Origin: Bacillus sp. M6-12
GTDB taxonomy: Bacteria; Bacillota; Bacilli; Bacillales; DSM-1321
Direction of reading: 5' to 3'
DNA length: 64,000 nt
Assembly (NCBI RefSeq): GCF_002860285.1
Contig: NZ_PGVF01000011.1
Location: 124,001 to 188,000 of the forward strand
Notes under the pieces: generated by a model
What the model was told of the DNA's origin: nothing
What the model saw: only the letters and a program-made list of their open reading frames with translations
Databases searched by the model: none
Shown: positions 7,903-16,137 of the stretch, piece after piece
How the letters are laid out: every line of letters starts with the position of its first letter
Position numbering within the stretch: the stretch's first letter is position 1
Made by a program: the position numbers and the translations under genes

Positions 7903-9366
7903 ATGAATAAAGGAAAAGTTTGGTTAGTGGGGGCAGGTCCGGGAGATACAGCTTTAATAACGGTTAAGGGATTGCGTGCAATAAAAGCTGCAGAAGTCAT
8001 TTTATACGATCGGCTCGTAAACCCTAAATTGCTGGACTACGCCCCTGCCAATTGTGAATTCATATATTGCGGCAAGCTTCCTGACAGACATACTCTCCGG
8101 CAGGAAGCGATCAATCAGCTTCTGGTGGATAAGGCTTCTGAAGCGGCAACTGTTGTCCGGCTAAAAGGCGGTGATCCGGGAGTCTTTGGCAGGGTAGGGG
8201 AGGAAGCCGCATTCCTTGCCGAACATGAAGTACCTTATGAGATCGTTCCAGGAATCACATCCGGAATAGCTGCGGCAATGTATGCAGGAGTACCAGTTAC
8301 ACACCGGGAATTTGGTGAATCCTTTGCCGTTGTTACTGCCCACGATAAATCGGCGGATGGAAAGCCCGCTTTAAACTGGGAAGGAATTGTAAAAGGTATC
8401 GATACAGTAGCCTTTTACATGGGAATAGCCAATTTGCCTTTTATTTGTGAAAAATTAATAGAACATGGGAAAGCTCCTGAAACCCCTGTCATGCTTGTAC
8501 AATGGGGAACATATAGCAGGCAAAAAGTTTTGCAGGGAAATTTGAGGAATATATCCGAGTTAGCTGTTAAAGAGAAGTTCAGCAATCCATCCATTACGCT
8601 GGTAGGAAACATAGTTTTCCTGCGCGAGAAGCTGAATTGGTTTGAAAAAAAACCTTTGTTCGGCAGGCAAATTCTTTTAGCCCGAAGCAGCAGTGGGGAG
8701 AGTGAGCTGGCTGAAAGGCTTGCGGAACGGGGAGCAGATGTCATCGAATTTCCAAAGTGGAAGTATGAAGCTGAAGTGCCGGATGAGCAGCTGATTAAGA
8801 AGCTGCCAGACTTTAAGCAGATCCTCTTTACTTCACCAAGAAGCTGTAATGAATTTTTTCAAACGCTCAAGGAGAAAAAAGTTGATATCAGAAAAGTGAC
8901 TGCAGAGCTTTACGGCACTTCTTCGACACTTAAAGCTATTGAAAAACATGGGCTTACCGGATTGCCGAAGGAACAAATGGAAATAGACAATAGCGTTTTA
9001 GTTGTTGGGGAAAGCAGCATCCTGGCCCATAAACTCTCTTATACCCAGCTGTTTGGTACGTGCGGGTTCTGGATTACAGGTAAACAGCAAATAGATGATA
9101 AATATTTGCCATTGTTTGAGCGGATTCTGCAAGAGACTGATATTGATACCGTTATACTCCCAAGCAGCGGCTCAGCAAGGGGACTGGCAGATGCATTAAA
9201 CAAAGTCGGTGAAAACATTGGATCCTTTTTACAGGGCAGACAAACGCTGGCAATGGGAAGGCAAACAGCTGCAGCAGTTTACGATTTACATCCTGGAAAT
9301 GTGGCGGTATCAGAATTACCGACCATCGAAAGCATCATACAGCTGGCTGAGCGTATCCGTCCTTGA
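7903..9366 (+). CDS. nasF: Uroporphyrinogen-III C-methyltransferase / HemD fusion (NasF-like)
   Basis: The N-terminal part (about 1-245) is a SUMT/CobA methyltransferase: LVGAGPGDTALITVKG, VRLKGGDPGVFGR, VPGITSGIAA and VTAHD motifs. The C-terminal part (about 265-485) is a uroporphyrinogen-III synthase-like HemD domain (LARSSSGESELAERLAERGA, ILFTSPRSCNEFF). This fusion and length match B. subtilis NasF, which makes precorrin-2 for siroheme, the cofactor of nitrite and sulfite reductases. I choose ATG 7903 because GGGTGG precedes it; an ATG 15 codons upstream lacks a ribosome site. The precorrin-2 dehydrogenase follows 31 bases downstream. No nitrite reductase gene is present nearby. Confidence 0.9.
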   Translation: MNKGKVWLVGAGPGDTALITVKGLRAIKAAEVILYDRLVNPKLLDYAPANCEFIYCGKLPDRHTLRQEAINQLLVDKASEAATVVRLKGGDPGVFGRVGEEAAFLAEHEVPYEIVPGITSGIAAAMYAGVPVTHREFGESFAVVTAHDKSADGKPALNWEGIVKGIDTVAFYMGIANLPFICEKLIEHGKAPETPVMLVQWGTYSRQKVLQGNLRNISELAVKEKFSNPSITLVGNIVFLREKLNWFEKKPLFGRQILLARSSSGESELAERLAERGADVIEFPKWKYEAEVPDEQLIKKLPDFKQILFTSPRSCNEFFQTLKEKKVDIRKVTAELYGTSSTLKAIEKHGLTGLPKEQMEIDNSVLVVGESSILAHKLSYTQLFGTCGFWITGKQQIDDKYLPLFERILQETDIDTVILPSSGSARGLADALNKVGENIGSFLQGRQTLAMGRQTAAAVYDLHPGNVAVSELPTIESIIQLAERIRP

Positions 9367-9397
9367 ATGAAATTTTGTCAAAAATGGAGTTATCAAG

Positions 9398-10036
9398 ATG
9401 GAGGGAGTGCATGAGAATAAAATGAGCGGCTATCCTATTATGCTTGATATAAAAGGCAAACCGGCGCTTGTGGTTGGCGGAGGGAAGGTTGCAGAAAGAA
9501 AAATCCAGGGGCTTCTTGAAGCGGAGGCTGATGTTATTGTTGTCAGCCCTGCTTTGACACCCGAGCTGGCCCAGCAGTCAGCAGAAAATAAAATCAGATG
9601 GCTGAAAAGGGAATTCAAGCCTGAAGATACAGCGGACGCCTATATTGTTGTGGCAGCAAGCAGCAGCAGGGAAACCAATCAGGCCGTAAAAGCAGTTTGC
9701 ACTCCGCATCAGCTTGTCACTATCGCGGATGATCCTGAAGCTTCCGATTTCCATACAGCGGCCACGGTTAAAAGGGGCATGCTTACGATTTCTGTATCTA
9801 CTTCTGGAGCGAGTCCATTTCTGGCGGCAAGGCTTAGACGTGAAATAGAAGATAGTTATAGCCAGGCATATGAAGAATTTACATATTTTTTATTTGGCTG
9901 CAGAAAGAAAATACTAGCGAGTTCACTCGAAACAAACAAGAAAAGTAAACTGCTCCAAGAAATTGCTGCCGATCGATTTTTTCAGGAGGGAAACTGGAAA
10001 GCAGAGTTTGACAGGTTATATAGAGATTTAAAGTAA
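9398..10036 (+). CDS. Precorrin-2 dehydrogenase / siroheme synthase N-domain
   Basis: The 212-residue product has the Met8p/CysG N-terminal dehydrogenase fold: PIMLDIKGKPALVVGGGKVA with Rossmann motif GGGKVAERK at about 27-35, then FHTAATVKRGMLTISVSTSG and ASPFLAARLRREIE. It oxidises precorrin-2 to sirohydrochlorin with NAD; some homologues (Met8p) also chelate iron, which cannot be settled here. ATG 9398 follows GGAG by 8 bases; a second ATG at 9422 lacks good spacing. It is co-directional with nasF and both end at the terminator at 10051, forming a siroheme operon. Related to B. subtilis YlnF and B. megaterium SirC. Confidence 0.88.
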   Translation: MEGVHENKMSGYPIMLDIKGKPALVVGGGKVAERKIQGLLEAEADVIVVSPALTPELAQQSAENKIRWLKREFKPEDTADAYIVVAASSSRETNQAVKAVCTPHQLVTIADDPEASDFHTAATVKRGMLTISVSTSGASPFLAARLRREIEDSYSQAYEEFTYFLFGCRKKILASSLETNKKSKLLQEIAADRFFQEGNWKAEFDRLYRDLK

Positions 10037-10050
10037 ACAATTGAGAGCTT

Positions 10051-10086
10051 CCGCTGCTGTGGGGAAATGACAGTAGCGGCTTTTTT
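10051..10086 (+). terminator. Terminator of the siroheme operon
   Basis: CCGCTGCTGT pairs with ACAGTAGCGG (one G-U) around GGGGAAATG, followed by CTTTTTTA. Confidence 0.92.
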
Positions 10087-10194
10087 ACATTATAACCAGA
10101 CTTAGGAAGTTAACTAATTGAAATTTGCCGGGAAATCGATTAATTTTTTAAAACCTTACTTATTAATTGGCCTTGTATTTCGATTAAAAATTGG

Positions 10195-10350
10195 TGAGAT
10201 TGAAAAAATTCGAAGTGCAGATCGCATTAAATGTGGGTTAAATGAAAAAATCCGAAGTATTGATCGCTTAAATCTGAGGTTGATTGATAAAAATCCGAAG
10301 TTGTTCGATAAAAATTCGGAGTTGATCGATAAATAGCCAAAGCTGATAGA
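10195..10350 (+). repeat. Degenerate 21-nt period repeat array (GATCGATAAAAATCCGAAGTT type)
   Basis: Copies of a unit resembling AAAATCCGAAGTTGATCGAT occur with CGAAG-type cores at about 10211, 10253, 10275, 10296, 10317 and 10338, spaced 21-22 bases or twice that. A forward frame reads IDKNPKL, FDKNSEL, IDK heptads, but its only start is TTG without a ribosome site, so I do not call a gene. Same period as the array at 2.4 kb but a different core. Confidence 0.6.
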
Positions 10351-10772
10351 AAAAACAAGCTAGGTTGACAATATTAAATAGTGTAAAGTATACCCGCGTA
10401 TGGTACTTAGCTGTTTTGCACATCAGATATCACAAAAAGCTGAACAATTTCACTAGTAAATGGCTGATAAATCTAAAAAACTTTCAGTTAGAGAGTTTAT
10501 AACTCCAAAAATTAATATATTCTTTAAAAAAGTCGCTCAAACAGTATGAATTTTGCACTTTTCTTCTCAGTAATCACCTGATATACCCCCTTATTAAGTT
10601 TCCCGCTCTCCATAATGGTCCGCCAACTGATGAACCTTAACGTAACTAAATTTAATGAAATAACTTCTAAAAAGCGATACAATTATATCATTCAAATTCC
10701 ATTCATTTGCTGATTCTTGCTCCTTATACCCTTTTGAGGAAAAGACGTAAATGAAGAAATAGAGGGATATCA
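10351..10772. other. Gene-free stretch before recQ with one orphan promoter-like site
   Basis: About 420 AT-rich bases with no convincing gene. TTGACA (10365-10370) and TATACC (10389-10394) with an 18-base spacer could be a promoter reading right, but I see no gene or terminator it would serve before recQ. A 29-codon frame beginning ATGGCTGATAAATC lacks a ribosome site. Confidence 0.4.
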
Positions 10773-12893
10773 TTGATTGAACAGGCAAGAGAACATTTAA
10801 AGAAGTATTTTGGCTATGATTCTTTCCGGCCAGGCCAGGAAAAAATCATAGAACTCGTATTGAATGGCATACCTGCATCTGGGATTATGCCGACCGGCGG
10901 CGGTAAATCACTGTGCTACCAAATCCCTGCGCTGCTCCTCCCAGGCACCACACTCGTTATCTCCCCGCTGATTTCCTTAATGAAAGACCAGGTAGATTCA
11001 CTGGTTCAGGCTGGAATCCCGGCAACCTTTATCAATAGTTCAATAACGGCTGCAGAGGTAAGTGAAAGACTGGAGGATTCGGTAAAAGGCCGCTATAAAT
11101 TAATCTATATGGCTCCGGAGCGGCTGGAGTCCTCTTATTTTTTGGAAGAGCTCAAGCAATTGGACATCTCACTTGTGGCAGTCGATGAAGCACACTGTAT
11201 ATCACAGTGGGGACACGATTTTCGCCCCAGCTATTTAAAAATCAGCACAATGCTGGCTAAGCTGCCCGGCACGCCGCGTATATTGGCTTTAACAGCCACT
11301 GCTACCCCAACAGTAAGGGAGGATATTTGCAGCATCCTGGGCATTAAAGAAGATAATACAGTGATTACCGGGTTTGAACGGACTAATCTATCATTTACAG
11401 TCGTAAAGGATGAAAACAGCCTGGCCTTCCTTGAAAGGTATTTATTAAAAAACAAGCACGAATCCGGCATCATCTATGCAGCAACCAGAAAAGAAGTGGA
11501 CAGCCTTTATCAGCAGCTGCAAAAAAAGGGCTATAAAGCAGGCCGGTACCATGCGGGTATGAATGAAGCCGAGCGTGCGAGCCAGCAGGATTTATTTTTA
11601 AATGATGACATCAAAGTTATGGTTGCTACTTCAGCATTTGGAATGGGGATTGATAAATCGAATGTGCGCTTTGTCATTCACTATCAAATGCCTAAGAATA
11701 TGGAGAGCTATTATCAGGAAGCAGGGCGTGCCGGCCGGGATGGCTTGGATAGTGAATGTATCCTGCTGTATTCTGCTCAGGATATTAGGGTACAGCGTTT
11801 TCTTATTGACCAATCAAGCTCCTCTGATTCCAGAAGAGAGCAGGAATTAAGAAAATTGAATCAAATGAAGGATTACTGCCATACAGAAGAATGTTTACAG
11901 GCTTATATCCTGCATTATTTCGGAGAGGAGAATGCAGAACCATGCGGCCGTTGCGCGAATTGCCTTGATACCCGGTCATCAGAAGATGTAACCGTCGAGG
12001 CCCAAATGGTTCTTTCCTGCATGATCCGAATGGGTGAACGGTTTGGACGGACACTGATCAGCCAGGTGCTGGCAGGTTCAAAAAATAAGAAGATAGCTGA
12101 ATTTGGATTTGCCAAACTATCTACTTATGGGATCATGAAGCAAAAATCCGTAAAGGAAATTGCAGATTTCATTGATTTTCTTGCTTCCAGACAATATATC
12201 GGAATTTCCGGAGGGCAATACCCTGTTCTTGATGTAACCAAATTGGGGAAAGAGGTTCTTCTTAATAAGGAAAAGGTATTGAGGAAACAAAGCATAATCA
12301 CTTCTGTTCAGACAGATGATGTTCTTTTTGAACAGCTGCGGGCTGTAAGGAAAGAGCTTGCCGCAGGGGAGGGTGTGCCGCCGTTTATCATCTTCTCTGA
12401 TGCTGCGTTAAAAGATATGAGTGCTAAACAGCCTCAAAGCATAGATGAATTCCTTCAGGTTAAAGGAGTCGGTGAACAAAAAGCCCAGCGATATGGTTCA
12501 GCCTTTATCGAGGCAATTACTGCTTATGCAAGTGGAAATCCAGATTCAAATGCCCAGTTAGTTATAAATCCTGCTCCAAAACAGGAAGTAAAAAAAGGTA
12601 GCTATCTGGATTCATATAAACTATTTCAATCAGGTGCTGCTTTTGCCAAAATAGGGGAACAGCTCAATTTATCGGCGGCTACAGCTGAAAATCATATCAT
12701 CCGCTGTGTACAGGAAGGATTGCCTCTGCAATGGGAACAAATTGTTGGCTCCAGGGAAGAAGAAAAGATATTGGATGCAATAAGAACGATTGGAGCTGAC
12801 CGGCTAAAGCCTATAAAAGAGGCTCTGCCTGAAGAAATCAGTTATTTTCAAATAAAAGCAGTTCTGGCAAAATCTCAGGCCGGGCAAAATTGA
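10773..12893 (+). CDS. recQ: RecQ ATP-dependent DNA helicase
   Basis: The 706-residue protein has superfamily-2 helicase motifs: MPTGGGKS (Walker A Lys near 45), VDEAHCISQWGHDFR (DEAH near 138), LTATATP, and YQEAGRAGRDG in motif VI. A RecQ zinc region follows with Cys near 369, 376, 392 and 395, then a winged helix (about 405-510), an HRDC domain (about 517-597) and an extra C-terminal helix-turn-helix-like region (about 610-700), longer than B. subtilis YocI (about 591). RecQ unwinds 3' overhang and forked DNA in recombination and fork repair. The start is TTG, 7 bases after GAGGG; no ATG fits the conserved N-terminus. Confidence 0.93.
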   Translation: MIEQAREHLKKYFGYDSFRPGQEKIIELVLNGIPASGIMPTGGGKSLCYQIPALLLPGTTLVISPLISLMKDQVDSLVQAGIPATFINSSITAAEVSERLEDSVKGRYKLIYMAPERLESSYFLEELKQLDISLVAVDEAHCISQWGHDFRPSYLKISTMLAKLPGTPRILALTATATPTVREDICSILGIKEDNTVITGFERTNLSFTVVKDENSLAFLERYLLKNKHESGIIYAATRKEVDSLYQQLQKKGYKAGRYHAGMNEAERASQQDLFLNDDIKVMVATSAFGMGIDKSNVRFVIHYQMPKNMESYYQEAGRAGRDGLDSECILLYSAQDIRVQRFLIDQSSSSDSRREQELRKLNQMKDYCHTEECLQAYILHYFGEENAEPCGRCANCLDTRSSEDVTVEAQMVLSCMIRMGERFGRTLISQVLAGSKNKKIAEFGFAKLSTYGIMKQKSVKEIADFIDFLASRQYIGISGGQYPVLDVTKLGKEVLLNKEKVLRKQSIITSVQTDDVLFEQLRAVRKELAAGEGVPPFIIFSDAALKDMSAKQPQSIDEFLQVKGVGEQKAQRYGSAFIEAITAYASGNPDSNAQLVINPAPKQEVKKGSYLDSYKLFQSGAAFAKIGEQLNLSAATAENHIIRCVQEGLPLQWEQIVGSREEEKILDAIRTIGADRLKPIKEALPEEISYFQIKAVLAKSQAGQN

Positions 12894-13008
12894 AAAGCTT
12901 TCATAAAGTGTATGGAGACTGATTCAAGTAAATAAAACATGAGCAGAATGAATATACTAGCAGGGAAGCGTTAGCACCCTGTTAAACGCCGACAAAAGGA
13001 GGCTGCTC

Positions 13009-13215
13009 ATGTACTTTGCTAAGAAGAATGCAGAAGAACAGGTTACCATAATGGAAGACACAGTTGTGTTTGCCTGCGAATCGGAATTGTGCAACGGCTG
13101 GATGCGCCAGGAATTTGCCATGGATAATCATTCCTGTCCGATGTGTGGAGGAGCACTTAAAGAAGAGGTAAGAGAATTGCCCCAAATAAGAAATGATTTT
13201 CGCACTTTTAGATAA
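13009..13215 (+). CDS. ydjO: YdjO-family small zinc-ribbon-like protein, copy 1
   Basis: Sixty-eight residues with two Cys pairs, CESELCNGWMR and SCPMCGGAL, consistent with a zinc knuckle. Sequence and size match the cold-inducible YdjO family of Bacillus. The ATG follows AAAAGGAGG by 7 bases. It has a paralogue at 16396 sharing the C-C-GW and CP-CG pattern. It lies downstream of recQ but separated by 115 bases including an imperfect CAGGG/CCCTG inverted repeat. Molecular function unknown; cold induction is known for the B. subtilis homologue and inferred here. Confidence 0.8.
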   Translation: MYFAKKNAEEQVTIMEDTVVFACESELCNGWMRQEFAMDNHSCPMCGGALKEEVRELPQIRNDFRTFR

Positions 13216-13247
13216 CAAAAATGCCAAAATAAATAATATAATACCAA

Positions 13248-13276
13248 AAAGGACCCTGACAATATCGGGGTCCTTT
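13248..13276. terminator. Bidirectional terminator between ydjO and the acetyltransferase pseudogene
   Basis: AAAGGACCC and GGGTCCTTT form a perfect 9-bp stem, with an A-run on the left and a T/C-rich tail on the right; it can serve both convergent genes. Confidence 0.85.
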
Positions 13277-13283
13277 CTCTCTC

Positions 13284-13749
13284 TTAGTAAACCTTTACTT
13301 CAATTCCTTTACCATTTTCTATTTCCGTTTGGTAGCCAAGGTGAAGATTAAAGCGGAATGCCCGTTCGTTATTTGAGAAAACATGCATTGACAGCTGTTT
13401 GCAGCCTTTACTTTTAGCCCATAAGCTGGCTGGCAATTCCTTTTCCTTCTCCCTCTTTTGAAACTGCGATAGAGAAAATATAGTTGAGCTTTTGATTGGT
13501 GAAATAATCTGTTTCTTCGTTACGTGAAGGAAGCCGACCGTTTTTCCGTTTGAAATCTTCTGCCAAAAACATCCCAGGATGGTTCTGGGAGTCTTTAACC
13601 GACTCCACTGCCATCCGTTCCTGTGCGGCTAGCATGGCATCACGGTTACGCCAGCCCATATAGGCAAAATCGTTAAACCGTTCGGAAAGTGTAATAATGA
13701 AATCTTTATCTGTATTTTTAAAGCTTCTGATCTCAATGATATTTTTCAT
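13284..13749 (-). pseudogene. GNAT acetyltransferase, frameshifted
   Basis: The first 111 codons (from ATG 13749) read as a GNAT N-acetyltransferase up to the acetyl-CoA loop, SVSKEGEGKGIASQLMG, then hit a stop at 13414. Shifting frame at the GGG just after ATG near 13420 restores a typical GNAT C-terminus (AKSKGCKQLSMHVFSNNERA, then FRFNLHLGYQTEIENGKG) ending at TAA 13284. One inserted base or two deleted bases explains this. Either a recent pseudogene or a sequencing error in the GGG run. Substrate unknown. Confidence 0.75.
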
Positions 13750-13789
13750 AGCAGTATTTATCCTTTGTGTCTGGCTAAATTTGCCTGTA

Positions 13790-14923
13790 TTATTTTAATC
13801 GTATCGGATTTGGAGCTGCTGGAACCTTGACTGGCGTGCCGAGCTTGATAGTGCCAATTGAGGTTATGCCGGCATTTTCTGCGCCCTTAAAAGTAACGGA
13901 TGTTAAGCCAAATTCCTTTGCAGACAGCAGTATGGAATCAAGCATCATAACAAAGTTCTCATTGTCCAATAATCCGCTGTCAGCTGAAAACGTAACCTCC
14001 GCCTGACCATCTAGAGTTGATATCTTCTTAATATCAACTCCGCCGGGAATCGGTGCATGAAGCGGAGCCTGCAAGTTAAAAGACTCGCTTTCCATTGCAC
14101 TCAGCGCATCCGGAAAGTGAGCATAAGCCTTAGGTGATGGAACGAGAAAGGACTGAAAATCCTGATCATACATATATTGGAAATATGCTTTTTTTCCTTC
14201 TGCAACGAGGGGTATGCTGGTATATTTCCTGTTGCCGAGAGTTGCTCCTTTTGAACCGGCAGTTAGAAACTCAATTTGGCTGAATCCATGCCAGCGGAAG
14301 GACTCCCTCAATGAATCCACAAAGGAAGTGCCAGCTGACGAAACGCTTAAGGAACTATTTTCTATCATATTAACGATAAGCTTTTTCTTTCCATTGCTGT
14401 CCGAAGCTTCAGTGAAAGTGGCATGGTTTTTAAAGTCCAAAGGTGCCAATCCCCACTTATCATTTTCCAGCTTGTTAATGTATTTAGTGTACAGGGCAGC
14501 CGGGGAGTCATTATCATCTATAATCAAACTTATAGGAACATTAAGCGGCATTATAGGTCCTGCCTGATCCATACCAGTAATGGAAAATGTGATAAATTTC
14601 TGATCGGGCATTACAGTGAAACGTTTCTCTGCAATTGCATCATCTCTATCAGGGGCCTCTTTAGCTGCTAGTTCCACTTTTTGATTCACCCCAGCATTGC
14701 CTGCCTTTCTCTCATGCTGGAAGAATGAAGTACTGATCAAAAGAAAAAGCAGAATGGCGGCTGCAGATGCAGCAGCAGGAATGACCCAGCTAAAGCCTTT
14801 CCGTTTTCTGGAGAACATTTCAGCTCGCTCCAAAACTTGTGAGCTTTTGCGGAGATCCGTGACTTCAGGCATTTGCTGCAGTATTTTTTCGATATCGCTA
14901 TCTTGGTAATTGGATTTTTTCAT
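13790..14923 (-). CDS. rsiX: Anti-sigma factor RsiX
   Basis: A 377-residue single-pass membrane protein: cytoplasmic N-terminus (about 1-45) beginning MKKSNYQDSDIEKILQQMPE, one hydrophobic helix at about 47-65 (VIPAAASAAAILLFLLIST), and a long extracytoplasmic domain. The C-terminal VPAAPNPIRLK nearly repeats the end of B. subtilis RsiX, and overall length is similar. It holds SigX inactive at the membrane until envelope stress. The ATG follows GGAGGA and overlaps the end of sigX by 26 bases, so the two are co-translated from one message. Confidence 0.9.
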   Translation of the reverse strand: MKKSNYQDSDIEKILQQMPEVTDLRKSSQVLERAEMFSRKRKGFSWVIPAAASAAAILLFLLISTSFFQHERKAGNAGVNQKVELAAKEAPDRDDAIAEKRFTVMPDQKFITFSITGMDQAGPIMPLNVPISLIIDDNDSPAALYTKYINKLENDKWGLAPLDFKNHATFTEASDSNGKKKLIVNMIENSSLSVSSAGTSFVDSLRESFRWHGFSQIEFLTAGSKGATLGNRKYTSIPLVAEGKKAYFQYMYDQDFQSFLVPSPKAYAHFPDALSAMESESFNLQAPLHAPIPGGVDIKKISTLDGQAEVTFSADSGLLDNENFVMMLDSILLSAKEFGLTSVTFKGAENAGITSIGTIKLGTPVKVPAAPNPIRLK

Positions 14924-15449
14924 CGATGGATTCCTCCTTCTCTGATAATTCTCTCATGTTTGCTTTTAACACCTGAATGGCACGATGCTGTGTGGTCTTG
15001 ACTTTTCCTTCCGTCCAGCCAAGGATTTGGGCAGTTTCTGAAATGGATAATGTTTGAATATAGCGAAGAATAACAACTGATCGCTGGTCAACCGTACATT
15101 TATCAAGGCAACGGTACATCTGCTGAATCAGCTCATTCTGGACAGCGATTTCTTCCGGGAGCGGGGAAGTATCGTGTATAGGCCTTTTTGTTAAATCGAA
15201 GGCTGAAAAAATTCGCTGGCTCCATCTGTTCTGTTTGCGGAGATAATCGAGGGCAGCATGGCGTGCAATCGAAAAAATCCATGTTTTTTCACTGCTGCGG
15301 CCTTCAAAATGGCTGTAGGAATTGAGAACTCTTATATATACCTCCTGAACCAGGTCTTCTGCTTGTTCCCGGTTCTTTACCATATAAAATAAAAATTGAA
15401 ATAGGCTTTGGTGATATTTATCATATATCTCTTGAAGCTTGCTGTTCAT
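14898..15449 (-). CDS. sigX: ECF sigma factor SigX
   Basis: The 183-residue protein has sigma-70 region 2 (YHQSLFQFLFYMVKNREQAE, then DLVQEVYIRV and TWIFSIARHAALDYLRK) and region 4 (CTVDQRSVVILRYIQTLSIS, then ETAQILGWTEGKVKTTQHRA). Together with the downstream RsiX homologue this identifies SigX, which in Bacillus controls cell-surface charge and peptide-antibiotic resistance genes. The ATG follows AGGAGG. A matching autoregulatory ECF promoter lies 22 bases upstream. Confidence 0.9.
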   Translation of the reverse strand: MNSKLQEIYDKYHQSLFQFLFYMVKNREQAEDLVQEVYIRVLNSYSHFEGRSSEKTWIFSIARHAALDYLRKQNRWSQRIFSAFDLTKRPIHDTSPLPEEIAVQNELIQQMYRCLDKCTVDQRSVVILRYIQTLSISETAQILGWTEGKVKTTQHRAIQVLKANMRELSEKEESIDEKIQLPR

Positions 15450-15470
15450 GTAAACCTCCTGTATGCATTA

Positions 15471-15495
15471 GTCGTATATAGAGGGAAAAAGTTTC
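15471..15495 (-). promoter_or_regulatory. SigX autoregulatory promoter
   Basis: Read on the minus strand, GAAAC (15495-15491) is followed after exactly 16 bases by CGAC (15474-15471). GAAAC/GTAAC with CGAC is the B. subtilis SigX promoter pattern, and this site sits just upstream of sigX. Confidence 0.75.
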
Positions 15496-15626
15496 GGAAT
15501 TCAAATAATAATCACAGCTAACATTCTACCATCCTCTTCAGGTTTTAACTATAAAATATTTCCAAATAATCCTTAAGTTGGATAGTGTGTTTCTGGAGGC
15601 AGCAGCTTTAAGTTCTCAAACTTTTT

Positions 15627-15655
15627 TTGACAATTATTTATTTCTGTGTTACAAT
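15627..15655 (+). promoter_or_regulatory. Near-consensus sigma-A promoter of an orphan transcript
   Basis: TTGACA (15627-15632), 17-base spacer, TACAAT (15650-15655). This is the best sigma-A match in the window, yet the next coding gene in its direction is about 740 bases away and beyond a terminator. Confidence 0.8.
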
Positions 15656-15711
15656 TCAATTTCTGATGTTTAGACTTCCTAGGAACGGGAACATAACATC
15701 AGGAGGGTAAA

Positions 15712-15750
15712 TTGCATATTCATTTTATTAAAGCAAATGTGATTTCTTAA
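15712..15750 (+). CDS. Possible 12-codon leader peptide inside the candidate RNA
   Basis: AGGAGGG at 15701-15707 is well placed before a TTG codon that opens MHIHFIKANVIS and a TAA stop. The last codons and the stop lie inside the TGTGATTT/AAATCACA hairpin, the usual geometry of a translation-attenuation leader. The ribosome site itself borders the first hairpin. No resistance gene follows, so a regulatory role is speculative. Confidence 0.35.
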   Translation: MHIHFIKANVIS

Positions 15751-16098
15751 AATCACACATCACATACGGATTTCCCACAGCCATAGAGCTGTTGGTGATG
15801 CAGAAGTCCGTAAACAAATATCCGCAGATGTAATTCTTCGTTCACGTAACTCCTTAATTACTTTTATCCATGTAAAAATCATTAACGGCTTGAACGTCTT
15901 CACCTTTAATAAAATGCTTGAATCTGATTCTACTGGCGCGGTCTAGGAACCGTAAGGATGAGAGAGAGGCAGGGCTTTCATTGTTTTAGGTTGAAACGCG
16001 ATATACTCTCCTTAGTCTTCATATATGTTGGAGGCTATGATTAACCGGATCTGGATGCGGGACTATCCCGGCCAGACCGGCTAAATATACTTAATGAA

Positions 16099-16137
16099 AT
16101 CTTCCGCAGCTTTTAATGGCTGCTGGGGATTTTTTTC
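16099..16137 (+). terminator. Terminator of the candidate structured RNA
   Basis: ATCTTCCGCAGC pairs with GCTGCTGGGGAT (one mismatch, two G-U pairs) around TTTTAATG, followed by TTTTTTTC. Confidence 0.85.

Larger units (their letters stand above)
15662..16137 (+). ncRNA. Candidate structured RNA of about 475 nt, family unknown
   Basis: A promoter at 15627 and a terminator ending near 16137 bracket a stretch without a protein gene. Visible stems: CTGATGTT/AACATCAG (15663-15670/15695-15702); TGTGATTT/AAATCACA (15738-15745/15750-15757); ACGGATTTC/GAAGTCCGT (15766-15774/15803-15811) enclosing ACAGC/GCTGT; GAGAG/CTCTC flanked by AAGG/CCTT (about 15954-16010); and a GC-rich hairpin at 16045-16080 (CCGG-TCTGG-CGGGA paired with TCCCG-CCAGA-CCGG). 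It does not resemble RNase P RNA, tmRNA, SRP RNA, 6S RNA, T-boxes or common riboswitches by motifs I know. It could be a trans-acting RNA, or a long attenuated leader whose target gene has been lost. Confidence 0.6.

Noticed and set aside
10118..10336. A 72-codon frame through the 21-nt repeat array
   Set aside because: TTG start without ribosome site; open frame is explained by a repeat length divisible by three.
10594..10788. A 64-codon minus-strand frame before recQ
   Set aside because: Overlaps the recQ start and ribosome site, no support for translation.
15753..15845. A 30-codon minus-strand frame with AAGGAG before GTG inside the candidate RNA
   Set aside because: Short, lies within paired stems, and the strong promoter and terminator point to the plus strand.
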